Under the pieces are notes generated by a model. It did not search any database, was not told the DNA's origin, and worked only from the letters and a program-made list of their open reading frames with translations. A stretch of 64,000 bases of DNA. Origin: Dyella silvae (GTDB lineage Bacteria > Pseudomonadota > Gammaproteobacteria > Xanthomonadales > Rhodanobacteraceae). Location of the stretch: NCBI RefSeq assembly GCF_026421305.1, contig NZ_JAPJBQ010000002.1, positions 806,001 through 870,000 of the forward strand, given 5' to 3'. The translations under genes and the position numbers were made by a program. Below, piece by piece: positions 27,282 to 34,819 of this stretch (its first letter is position 1; the number at the start of each line of letters is the position of its first letter).

Positions 27282-27336
27282 TTCTCCCTCTCCCCTTCGG
27301 GGAGAGGGTTGGGGTGAGGGGTGGGTGCTCGCGGTA
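27282..27336. repeat. Dispersed intergenic repeat, copy 1
   Basis: The unit starts TTCTCCCTCTCCCC, folds with GGGGAGAGGG, and continues TGGGGTGAGGGG and GGGTGCTCGC. A second copy 480 bp away (27762-27816) differs at only a few positions, in the same orientation. The hairpin could also terminate icmF transcription. Confidence 0.75.
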
Positions 27337-27523
27337 GCGTTCAATCCCCTCACCGTCATCCCTGCGAAGGCAGGACAAGCGCGAAGCGCGCAGAACGCCC
27401 GTAGGGCGGCCCCGAAGGGGCGAGCGTAGCGAGTCATCCAGTGACTTTCGCTCTTGATTTGGCGTTCCTGCCAGCGTGCCGCCTACGCGGCGGGCGTTTC
27501 GATCGTCTGCCGACGCTCGAGTC

Positions 27524-27553
27524 ACTTTTCTTTTGCTGGCCCAAAAGAAAAGT
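27524..27553. repeat. Perfect 12-bp hairpin, Xanthomonadales intergenic type
   Basis: ACTTTTCTTTTG and CAAAAGAAAAGT pair perfectly around CTGGCC. The surrounding sequence (pairing arms plus AACCCAAAGAAAATGGCC) is of a type I know from many Xanthomonadales intergenic spaces. It may act as a terminator or be a mobile repeat remnant. Confidence 0.6.
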
Positions 27554-27761
27554 AACCCAAAGAAAATGGCCTTAGGAGCTGGCAGCATTGCGCAGGAATA
27601 AGCCCGAACGCTCGAGGCGCGTTGTTGCTTGGCAACCTCCGCCGCTACACAGCGGGTACTTCCAGGCGCTTCGCAACGCGCCTTCGCGTAGAGGGCTTAA
27701 AGCCGAACGTCGCTTCGCGTCCTCTTTGCTGGCGCTTTGGGTATTTTGCGAGGCACTCCAC

Positions 27762-27816
27762 TTCTCCCTCTCCCCTCCGGGGAGAGGGCTGGGGTGAGGG
27801 GCGGGTGCTCGCCGCT
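27762..27816. repeat. Dispersed intergenic repeat, copy 2
   Basis: Same unit and orientation as 27282-27336, with single changes in the loop and between the two G-rich blocks. It ends about 85 bp before the glutathione S-transferase start. Confidence 0.75.
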
Positions 27817-27901
27817 ACCCTGCCTATCCACGCATCCCGCTGAAACCTCGCCAGCACCGCACCGTGCTAGCCTCGGCTGACTCCTGCCGACCCGGTGCCG
27901 C

Positions 27902-28573
27902 ATGCTTATCGTCCACCACCTCAACAACTCGCGATCCCAGCGTGTGCTCTGGTTGCTGGAAGAGCTCGGTGTGCCGTACGGGATCCGTCGATACCAGCGC
28001 GACCCGAAGACCCTGCTGGCGCCGCCGGAGTTGCGGGCGATCCATCCGCTGGGCAAGTCGCCAGTGGTCGAGGACGAGGGGCAGGTGCTGGCGGAGTCTG
28101 GCGCCATCATCGAATACCTGGTGGATCGCTACGACACCGGGCGCCTCGCGCCGTTGTCCGGCATGCCTGAGCGGCAGCGCTTCACGTACTGGCTCCATTA
28201 CGCGGAAGGCTCTGCCATGCCGCCGCTGTTGCTGAAGCTGGTGGCGTCGCGCATCGCCAATGCGCCGATGCCGTTCTTCGCCAAGCCGATTGCACGCAAG
28301 ATTGCGACGACGCTTCAGCGGAGCTTTGTCGATCCTCAGCTGGCCTTGCACCTTGGTTATATCAACAACGAACTGGCCGCTACCGGCTGGTTCGTCGGTG
28401 GCGAATTCAGCGCTGCGGATATCCAGATGAGTTTTCCGCTGGAAGCGGCCATGGCCCGCAGCGGCATGAATGCGAAGCTGCCGCACATTGCTGCCTTTGT
28501 GGAGCGCATTCACAAACGGCCTGCGTATCGCCGTGCGCTTGAACGCGGCGGCCCGTACACATTGCTCGACTGA
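27902..28573 (+). CDS. Glutathione S-transferase
   Basis: A 223-residue cytosolic GST. The N-terminal thioredoxin-like domain (about 1-80) begins LIVHHLNNSRSQRVLWLLEEL and contains the glutathione-contacting HPLGKSPVVED (cis-Pro region) and ESGAIIEYLVDRY. The C-terminal helical domain carries FVGGEFSAADIQMSFPLEAA, the conserved N-capping Asp region of GSTs. The likely catalytic residue is a Ser/Asn near position 10 (NNSRS), as in beta- or zeta-like bacterial GSTs. It probably conjugates glutathione to an electrophile; the substrate is unknown. It stands alone after a repeat-rich spacer. Confidence 0.9.
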   Translation: MLIVHHLNNSRSQRVLWLLEELGVPYGIRRYQRDPKTLLAPPELRAIHPLGKSPVVEDEGQVLAESGAIIEYLVDRYDTGRLAPLSGMPERQRFTYWLHYAEGSAMPPLLLKLVASRIANAPMPFFAKPIARKIATTLQRSFVDPQLALHLGYINNELAATGWFVGGEFSAADIQMSFPLEAAMARSGMNAKLPHIAAFVERIHKRPAYRRALERGGPYTLLD

Positions 28574-28653
28574 CGGGACAACACAGTGCTAGGGCAGTGT
28601 TTCATCGCCCAGGCGCCCATGATGCGCCCCTTGGAAAAGCTGTGGACTTCGTT

Positions 28654-28740
28654 GTCCAGAAGGTTTGCAACCGGAGCCGCAGGCACGCGATCGCTGCCCG
28701 CTTATCCGACCTGCGGTCTCCGGCTGCAAGCCTTCTGGAC
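28654..28740. repeat. Long imperfect inverted repeat (87 bp)
   Basis: A 30-nt left arm (28654-28683, starting GTCCAGAAGG) and a 31-nt right arm (28710-28740, ending CCTTCTGGAC) pair with few mismatches around a 26-nt loop. Pairing continues weakly outward. The outer decamer GTCCAGAAGG is also found in the inner arm of the element at 45732-45956. No gene is apparent in 28574-28791. Confidence 0.6.
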
Positions 28741-28791
28741 ATCGTGGTCCCCGCTATGCGCGTCGGGTCATCAGGGGATGCCGCATTGCGG

Positions 28792-29025
28792 CTACCGCGG
28801 CCCGATGCGTAGATGTGAGCGCTTGCTCATGGCGAACAGGCGTCGTTGCGTCAGGCACATCACGAGATAGAGCGAACTTAGTGCCAGCCCTCGCCATGTG
28901 CCGTTATCAGCATGGGGATGGAGCAAGAGCTCGTACACCGAGAATGCAAACAGCAGGGCCGCCGCCACCATGCAGAGGCCCCGCACAGGCAGTGGGCGCC
29001 ATAGGGTGCTTGTCATCGTCTTCAT
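28792..29025 (-). CDS. Small hypothetical membrane protein
   Basis: A 77-residue frame starting MKTMTSTLWRPLP. It has two hydrophobic segments (LCMVAAALLFAFSVYELLL and ALSSLYLVMCLTQ) separated by a polar HPHADNGTWRG turn, and a basic C-terminus (KRSHLRIGPR), so a two-helix inner-membrane protein with cytoplasmic ends is likely. The frame stays open to 29196, but the upstream part is not convincing. I do not recognise a family. It stands alone between a repeat region and a long spacer. Confidence 0.5.
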   Translation of the reverse strand: MKTMTSTLWRPLPVRGLCMVAAALLFAFSVYELLLHPHADNGTWRGLALSSLYLVMCLTQRRLFAMSKRSHLRIGPR

Positions 29026-29345
29026 GCCGCCATTGTGCGGAGCGCCCACGTAAAGAAGCGATGCGGCGGATCGGCTTCGCCATATAGAACGTGTAAAAAC
29101 TTCAGCGCGAACCGCCCCTCCGGACGTCTTTGAAGGCGCTTCTTGGGCGACATACGTCCGCCACTTTTGGATGGCTATCCGGCGCTTCGCGCCCATCTTT
29201 ACGTCAGGAGTGCGTCAGGTACGCACCACGATGTAAGTCGTGCGTCAGCTTCGCGCCGTGTTTGTTCAATAAAGCGTGAAGAGATAGGAAAAAACGTGGT
29301 GAAACGGCGCTGCATGCATCTTTGCGCAAGCTATGGCGGCGTACG
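29026..29345. other. 320-bp spacer with no convincing gene
   Basis: The sequence is less GC-rich than its surroundings. It has GC-rich direct and inverted fragments (for example GTGCGTCAGGTACGCAC around 29210) and short open frames without ribosome-binding sites. It should contain the promoter of the deacetylase/glycosyltransferase pair. Confidence 0.5.
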
Positions 29346-30113
29346 ATGGTTGGCATCCGGGTCGCGATCAGGGTTTTGGGGCGCTTCGTGAAGATACCGA
29401 TTTTGATGTATCACAACATCGCTCGAGTGCCGTCTGGCATCAGCGTCTATCGCAGCCTCTATGTGTCGCCTGCGTCGTTTGCGCGGCAGATGGGCTTGCT
29501 GCGCACATTGGGCTATCGCGGCGTATCGATGGGCGATGCCATGCCTTATCTACGGGGTGAACAGCAGGGCAAGGTCGCGGTGGTTACGCTTGACGATGGT
29601 TATGTCGATAACCTGGAATCGGCGGCGCCCATTCTGCAGCGCTATGGCTTCACGGCGACATGCTATGTCGTCAGTGGCCGCATCGGTCAGTACAACGCGT
29701 GGGATGACGAGAAACTCGGTATACGCAAACCGCTGATGACGACCGAGCAGTTGCGGTCGTGGCACGACGCCGGTATGGAAATTGGTGCGCACACGCGTAC
29801 GCACGTGCGCCTTAGTCAATGTACCGATCAGCAGCAGGTTGATGAAATTGGCGGCTCCCGGGCGGAGCTGGAAGATCGCCTCGGCATCGCCGTCACGCAG
29901 TTCTGCTATCCGTACGGTGATTGCGATGAGCGTGCCGTCGAGGCGACGCGTAACGCTGGCTTCGCAGCGGCGACCACAACGCATCGAGGCCGCGCCTCCG
30001 CGGGTCCCGCTACCGATTTCTGGCGGCTTCCGCGCATCCAGGTGGCGCGCCATCACCTGTTGCCGCAGGTGGCGGCCAAGGTACTCACCGGTTACGAAGA
30101 TCAGCGGTCATGA
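29346..30113 (+). CDS. Polysaccharide deacetylase family protein
   Basis: About 255 residues of the NodB/CE4 fold. PILMYHNIARVPSG, the metal-binding Asp motif VVTLDDGYVDNLESA, the zinc histidines in GAHTRTHVRLS (HxxxH) and the QFCYPYGDCDERA motif are in the canonical order. Such enzymes remove N-acetyl groups from sugars in surface polysaccharides. The start is uncertain: ATG 29346, an upstream TTG at 29322 or a GTG at 29388 (VKIPILMYHN, the usual family N-terminus). The stop overlaps the glycosyltransferase start by 4 bp. Base composition of this pair appears lower in GC than the flanks, hinting at acquisition. Confidence 0.85.
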   Translation: MVGIRVAIRVLGRFVKIPILMYHNIARVPSGISVYRSLYVSPASFARQMGLLRTLGYRGVSMGDAMPYLRGEQQGKVAVVTLDDGYVDNLESAAPILQRYGFTATCYVVSGRIGQYNAWDDEKLGIRKPLMTTEQLRSWHDAGMEIGAHTRTHVRLSQCTDQQQVDEIGGSRAELEDRLGIAVTQFCYPYGDCDERAVEATRNAGFAAATTTHRGRASAGPATDFWRLPRIQVARHHLLPQVAAKVLTGYEDQRS

Positions 30114-31222
30114 AGCTACTCTTTGTCGGTACCAATCCGGAAAACACGGGCGCTGCCACGCACTTCGTCGCACTGGCGCGTGCCATGGCGGAGGCCGGTC
30201 ACCAGGTCGAGTGCGTGGTGTCCAGGAAAGGGTTGATTGGCAAAGGCGTAGAAGCGGCCCACCTTCCTGCGTACTACAGCACCTTTCGCAATGTCTACGA
30301 TGTGCGCGGCTACAAGACGGTGTTGCAGCGTATTGGGAGATTTTCCCCCGACTGGCTGGTCGGCAATTTCGGAAAAGAGTACTGGCCGCTTATCGCGTGT
30401 AGCCGTCTTACGCACACGCCTGTGGCGCTGTTTCGGCATCGCCATCCACGCATGAGCAAGCTGTCCGAGTACGGCGTGCCTCGCCTGGCGCAGCGCTTTA
30501 TTGCCGTGTCCGAATATGCACGTAATACCTATCTGGCGTGGGGTGTTCCAGCGGAACGCGTCAGCATTTCTTATAACCCGGTCGACATGGCGGCCTTCAG
30601 GCCTGACCCGCAACGCCGCGCCCAGGTAAGGCGCGAGTTCGGTATCGACGATGACGCTGTGGTCATGGGCTTTGTAGGGCGCATGCATGGCGGCAAGGGC
30701 GTCACTCAATTGATGGAAGCCGTGAATGAGGCCATGGCGGTGCAACCGAAACTGCAGGCGCTCTGGGTGGGCAATGGCCCCGAAGAGCATGTATTGCATG
30801 GGATGGCGGACCGGAGTGGCATGTCCACCCGTCATCATTTCACGGGCTGGGTGGCCGATACCGCCCGCTACCACTGCGCGTTCTCATTCCTTGCGTTTCC
30901 GTCCGTGGAGCCGGAGACGTTTGGTCGCGTCGCCATCGAGGCCGAAGCCTGCGGCGTGCCGGTACTTGGCAGCAATATCGGTGGTATCCCTGAAACCATG
31001 TTGGATGGCGTGACGGGTTATTTGATCGAGCCCGGCAATATCCCCGCCTGGCGCGATCGCATCCTGGCCCTGTGCGATGAAGCGCGCTGCAATTCGATGG
31101 GTTCGGCGGCGCGCACCTATATCGCGGAGCATTTCAGTAATGCCGCCGTGGCACGTGATTTCGAGCAGCTGCTGCGTGAGGGTAGCGCTCATATGCATCA
31201 CTACCATCACGCTGCCACCTGA
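30110..31222 (+). CDS. Family 4 glycosyltransferase
   Basis: A 370-residue retaining glycosyltransferase with two Rossmann domains. The N-terminal domain begins KLLFVGTNPENTGAATHFVALA. The C-terminal GT4 domain has MGFVGRMHGGKGVTQLMEA and the nucleotide-sugar EX7E motif in EPETFGRVAIEAEACGVPVL, followed by GGIPETMLDG. It probably adds a sugar to a cell-surface glycan, coupled to the deacetylase by a 4-bp overlap. Only two genes form the unit, so the rest of the pathway must lie elsewhere. It ends 20 bp from a convergent gene with no obvious terminator. Confidence 0.9.
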   Translation: MKLLFVGTNPENTGAATHFVALARAMAEAGHQVECVVSRKGLIGKGVEAAHLPAYYSTFRNVYDVRGYKTVLQRIGRFSPDWLVGNFGKEYWPLIACSRLTHTPVALFRHRHPRMSKLSEYGVPRLAQRFIAVSEYARNTYLAWGVPAERVSISYNPVDMAAFRPDPQRRAQVRREFGIDDDAVVMGFVGRMHGGKGVTQLMEAVNEAMAVQPKLQALWVGNGPEEHVLHGMADRSGMSTRHHFTGWVADTARYHCAFSFLAFPSVEPETFGRVAIEAEACGVPVLGSNIGGIPETMLDGVTGYLIEPGNIPAWRDRILALCDEARCNSMGSAARTYIAEHFSNAAVARDFEQLLREGSAHMHHYHHAAT

Positions 31223-31241
31223 CAGCAATCGCCAGGGCGTG

Positions 31242-32807
31242 CTACCGGCCTGCCGCGTCGACGAGCTTCACCACGTCACTCCATGGCGTGGGACCCTCGT
31301 GCATGGCGTACACCGTGTCCACCTTCAGCTGTTCGCGTTCCACCGCCTGCACGACTTCGTGCATGAGTTGCGGGTCGTACAGGCTGTGGTCGGGGTTCAG
31401 GGCGAGCGTATCGCTGGCATAAAGCAGGTGGTGCTCAGGGAAATACACCATGTACTGGCGCTCGGTAGAGGCGCCGCGCAGCGGATAGAGCACGACGCGA
31501 TTGCTGCCATGGCCCACTTCCAGTTTGCCGGCCACGTCGATCCAGTGCGGTGCTTTCGGATGCTGTTGCAACGCATCGGGGCGCAAGTGGTGTGGCGCTG
31601 ATATCTGGCGCTCAAGCAGCGGCCGGTTAAGGTCGAGTGCGTACACCGTCATGCCTTCGGCGACTGCCTCGCGCACGCCGGCCAGATGTGGCCAGGAGTC
31701 GGAGGTAGTGAGTACGCCCTTGATCGGCTGGTTGGGGTATTCGCTGCGCGCCTTGGTGAGAATGCCCTGTGTGTAGGAAGGCGAAATCGGGGCCTCGAGC
31801 ACCAGTACGCCATCATCCTGCTTGATCAGCGTGGTGTTCCACGCACCTTGGTAGAGCTGCACGCCTGGCGCCAGTTCCGAGCGGGCCTTGTCGCTAAAAC
31901 TGCGGTTCCACCCCTTGGATTGCGCGCTTTTGGATGCTGCGTCCGCATCCATGGCGAATCGCTGATCATCCAGTTTGTCGTTGAACGTGGCGTCAAGTAG
32001 TTGAGTCGAACGCCAGTCGATGCCATTACGTTGCTCGACGATGGTGGTCGGCAACAACAGGCCCTGGAACAGATGCCAGTTGTCAAAATACACGCGCTGG
32101 TGGACATCGCCCCAGGCAAACCAAAAGTCGTTGAACGTGCGCGTGCTCTCCATGGCATCGGGTAAATGGTTATAGCCATTGAGCAGCACGCGGATGGGTA
32201 CACCTTGCCATGTGAATGCCACTACCGCGTGCGGTGTACCGCGCAGCCATTGCGAGGGCGCATAGTGCAGATCAGGTGCGGCCGCTGCCGTGAGAAGCAA
32301 TCGTTCGGGCCCAAGGGCCAATGCGTCGCGGGTGGCGTCCAGATCTGCCAGTGAGCAGGGGCGGTCAGCCTTCTCCGCACGATTGACGCCGCCCTGTGGT
32401 GTGGCGACCAATGTTTGCGTTGATTCAAACTGGTGCGGATCGGATTCGGGCCAGGTGACGGTCGCGAAGCTCAGCAGGCGTTGCCTCGCGAAATCCAGGG
32501 TTAGCTCATCGCGCTCATACGCGGTGATGAAAGGCTGCTGCCGGTACGACTGCTCTGTGAGTGCCACGTGTCCGGTGGTCTGGTAATGCACGTTGGCGAT
32601 GCTGGTCAGCTGCTGATGGCCGCCCATGGCTGCCATGGCCTGTTCGACGCAGGCGTGAACATCCAGGTTGGCGCATCCTTCATGCGCGCTTCCGGGTATG
32701 GTCTCACCATCACGAGGTACATCCGTGGCGAGGGCCGATGTGGCTATGGCGAATGCCAGGCTGCTCAATACGAAGGCGGTGCTGCGACTGCGCTTGCGAC
32801 GATCCAT
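31242..32807 (-). CDS. Exported metallo-beta-lactamase-fold protein with degenerate metal site
   Basis: A 521-residue protein with a signal peptide (FVLSSLAFAIATSALA). The N-terminal half (about 30-300) lacks a clear family match and contains a possible cysteine pair (EGCANLDVHACVEQ). The C-terminal half resembles an MBL fold: VLVLEAPISPSYTQGILTKA, then GVLTTSDSWPHLAGVREAV where HxHxDH would sit. Only the last His of that motif is retained (TSDSWPH). Later segments LEVGHGSNRVVLYPL and MVYFPEHHLLYASDTLAL resemble other MBL strands. It may be a binding protein or use a different metal set. It is monocistronic and faces the glycosyltransferase gene. Confidence 0.65.
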   Translation of the reverse strand: MDRRKRSRSTAFVLSSLAFAIATSALATDVPRDGETIPGSAHEGCANLDVHACVEQAMAAMGGHQQLTSIANVHYQTTGHVALTEQSYRQQPFITAYERDELTLDFARQRLLSFATVTWPESDPHQFESTQTLVATPQGGVNRAEKADRPCSLADLDATRDALALGPERLLLTAAAAPDLHYAPSQWLRGTPHAVVAFTWQGVPIRVLLNGYNHLPDAMESTRTFNDFWFAWGDVHQRVYFDNWHLFQGLLLPTTIVEQRNGIDWRSTQLLDATFNDKLDDQRFAMDADAASKSAQSKGWNRSFSDKARSELAPGVQLYQGAWNTTLIKQDDGVLVLEAPISPSYTQGILTKARSEYPNQPIKGVLTTSDSWPHLAGVREAVAEGMTVYALDLNRPLLERQISAPHHLRPDALQQHPKAPHWIDVAGKLEVGHGSNRVVLYPLRGASTERQYMVYFPEHHLLYASDTLALNPDHSLYDPQLMHEVVQAVEREQLKVDTVYAMHEGPTPWSDVVKLVDAAGR

Positions 32808-32947
32808 GTGAGGTCACCCTATCGCGCGTGAAGTGAGGTGTCGCGCAGCCTACGGGGCCGTTGCAGGGGTGCCGCCTGTGAGAAGTCATGGGGTGACTTT
32901 TGGCCCACTCGCTCTGTGCGGCGGGTTTGGATCGTTCGTAGTGATTG

Positions 32948-33212
32948 GGGCCTGTTCACACTATCCGTGTGGCCCGCGCCGGGAGCTTTTTGCCCGCCAG
33001 ACAAGGAAGAGTGAGGGACTGTATGTCGATACACGACCGAGCGATGACGCGGGATGGCGGGCAAAAAGACCCGGCCCTACGGGTTGCTTGTGCGTGGCCG
33101 CCATGCGGCAGCGCGCGGCTTGACCTGGCAGCCAGCCAGGCCTGCGCCACGCACTACCACCTGACGGCCACGCACAAGCAACGCGGGCTACACGGATAGT
33201 GTGAACAGGCCC
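32948..33212. mobile_element. Nested palindromic (MITE-like) element A with structured core
   Basis: Terminal inverted repeats of 31 nt (32948-32978 and 33182-33212) match at 30 positions, the outer 23 perfectly. Inside are two further hairpins: 32979-32999 with 33055-33074, and a perfect 18-bp pair 33083-33100 with 33165-33182. The second encloses a 40-nt core at 33114-33153 that reads TGCGTGGCGCAGG...TCAAGCCGCG on the minus strand and also occurs in the element at 45732-45956. It encodes no protein. Its right end coincides with the stop codon of the Hsp70-like gene. The rest of 32808-32947 holds no gene. Confidence 0.7.
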
Positions 33213-34591
33213 TAGTAGACCGTCTCGCTCGCCGCGACCGCCAGGCCGGACACCACGCCCAGCGAAGGATCGCCATGGACCAGAGGAATCTCCGGGAAAC
33301 AGGCGGCCACCCGGGCCTTTACTTGCGGTGAGCGTGATGTGCCGCCGGTAAGGAACACGCTGGCGGGCAGGGCAGGCAGGTCGTCGCGCACCACGGTCAG
33401 CGTGCGCTCCAATTGCGTGAGAAACGGCTCAATCGCTGTGTCGAGATCATCGCGGCTCGCATCCACTACCAGACCGTGCTCGATGAAATTCAGCTCGGCG
33501 CGATGGATTGCGTCAGCGCTCAGCCTGATCTTGGTGCGTTCGGCGGCCTGGTTAAGGCGCGTGGTCGCGCCCAGCTCCTGCAGGGCGCGCAGTCGCGGGC
33601 CATAAGGTGCTGCAACGAGGCGATAGTTCTGTTTGCGGAACTCGCGCTGCTTGGGCAGGTTGTGCACGCTGGCTGCTTCTACAAATTGATGCTGCGGTAT
33701 GCGCACGATGTCCTTGCCCATCAGCGGCATGAAACTGTGCAGGCTCACGCCCACATCCAGATCCGTGCCGCCCTTGGGCAGGCCCCAGTTGCGCGCGATC
33801 AGCGGCGACGCATCGCCACCCAGTTCCGCGTGAGTGACGTCGGTGGTGCCGCCGCCAATGTCCACGATCAGCGCATGCTGCCGGTCGTCGAGACTCTTGT
33901 GATAGTGCATCGCGGCGGCAGCGGGTTCTTCCAGAAAGCTGACTTCATCGAAACCTGCAGCGGACGCGGCTTCGCGCAGAATCTCGATCGCTTGTTCGGA
34001 ACCGGCAGCCCCCATCGAGCTGCGAAACTCGACCGGGCGGCCAATCACCGCGCCACGCACCGGCTGGCCGAACTGGCGGCTCGCCGTAAGGCGGATGTGC
34101 TCAAGAATGTGCGTGGCGATATGCACGATGACCTTGCGCACCTGTGGATCCAGGCGATAGCCGAACATGGATTTGGGCGATTCGATCAGGTTGCCGCCGC
34201 CGCTTTCCAGATAACCCTCCACCGCTTCTTCGCCGAACAGCGCGTGCTGGAAGCTGGCGACCGATGAGGTGGCGGCGCGCGCCTGTTCTTCCATCCACTG
34301 GCGCCGTACCACGCGCAACGCGTCGCGGCGCAGCTCCTCGTCGGAACGGGAAGTCGTCACGCCTGTCGCCGCCTGCCGGCGTAATTCCGTGCGGGCCGAG
34401 CGGATGTGCGCCTCCAGCTGAGCCTCGAGCTCGGGCGTCAGCTCGAAATCGTTCGGGTCGGGCACGAGTTCGGGAAAGTACACGGCCGTGCGGAACTGCT
34501 CCGCCTCGCCGAAACGAACCAGGGTGAGTTCACCGTCGATGATGGCAGCCGCCGCCGAATAGCTGGTGCCGAAGTCGATGCCGATATGCAT
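33212..34591 (-). CDS. yegD: Hsp70-family protein (YegD-like)
   Basis: A 459-residue Hsp70-type ATPase that lacks a substrate-binding domain, the plan of E. coli YegD. ATP-binding signatures are visible: HIGIDFGTSYSAAA (phosphate 1), ALIVDIGGGTTDVTHAELGG (phosphate 2) and FLTGGTSRSPQV (adenosine). The insert KGGTDLDVGVSLHSFMPLMG follows the phosphate-2 loop. A chaperone role is probable but unproven for this subfamily. The ATG at 34591 gives the canonical N-terminus; an upstream ATG at 34624 would add MADCPSARGLF. The last base pair of the stop codon belongs to the terminal repeat of the adjacent palindromic element, so insertion reached exactly the 3' end of the gene. Confidence 0.88.
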   Translation of the reverse strand: MHIGIDFGTSYSAAAAIIDGELTLVRFGEAEQFRTAVYFPELVPDPNDFELTPELEAQLEAHIRSARTELRRQAATGVTTSRSDEELRRDALRVVRRQWMEEQARAATSSVASFQHALFGEEAVEGYLESGGGNLIESPKSMFGYRLDPQVRKVIVHIATHILEHIRLTASRQFGQPVRGAVIGRPVEFRSSMGAAGSEQAIEILREAASAAGFDEVSFLEEPAAAAMHYHKSLDDRQHALIVDIGGGTTDVTHAELGGDASPLIARNWGLPKGGTDLDVGVSLHSFMPLMGKDIVRIPQHQFVEAASVHNLPKQREFRKQNYRLVAAPYGPRLRALQELGATTRLNQAAERTKIRLSADAIHRAELNFIEHGLVVDASRDDLDTAIEPFLTQLERTLTVVRDDLPALPASVFLTGGTSRSPQVKARVAACFPEIPLVHGDPSLGVVSGLAVAASETVY

Positions 34592-34819
34592 AAAGAGGCC
34601 GCGCGCGGATGGGCAATCAGCCATTATCTCAGGTCCTGCCGCTGACTGCCCGGAAAATCGCGCGCTGCATTGAGATGGATGAACCCGAGTAGCAGGCACC
34701 CTTCGTCATCCGTGCCCTTGATTCCATCGTTCCGCGTGACGTGAAGGGTGGGGTCACCCGTCGCTGGATCGAATCCCCTGGCAGCCGAGGCGGCCAGGGG
34801 CGGGTTCACTCAATAGCCG

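Larger units (their letters stand above)
27253..27901. other. Repeat-rich intergenic region without a convincing gene
   Basis: Between icmF and the glutathione S-transferase are 649 bp made largely of dispersed repeats: two copies of a CCCTCTCCCC/GGGGAGAGGG unit, a piece resembling the common GTCATCCCTGCGAAGGCAGG repeat that is interrupted by about 60 bp of GC-rich palindromes, and an A/T-rich hairpin. Short open frames cross it but none has a ribosome-binding site or recognisable protein. Confidence 0.7.

Noticed and set aside
23764-27588. Open frame of 1274 codons antisense to icmF
   Set aside because: icmF has intact, ordered catalytic domains; the antisense frame has no recognisable domain and reflects high-GC third-position bias.
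32979-33074. Rho-independent terminator for the MBL-fold or Hsp70-like gene
   Set aside because: The pairing includes a T run but is an internal arm of a larger palindromic element and lies beyond the gene ends; I treat it as part of that element.
33000-33150. Element A as a tRNA-like or attC integron site
   Set aside because: No GTTRRRY/RYYYAAC core sites and no tRNA D- or T-arm consensus.
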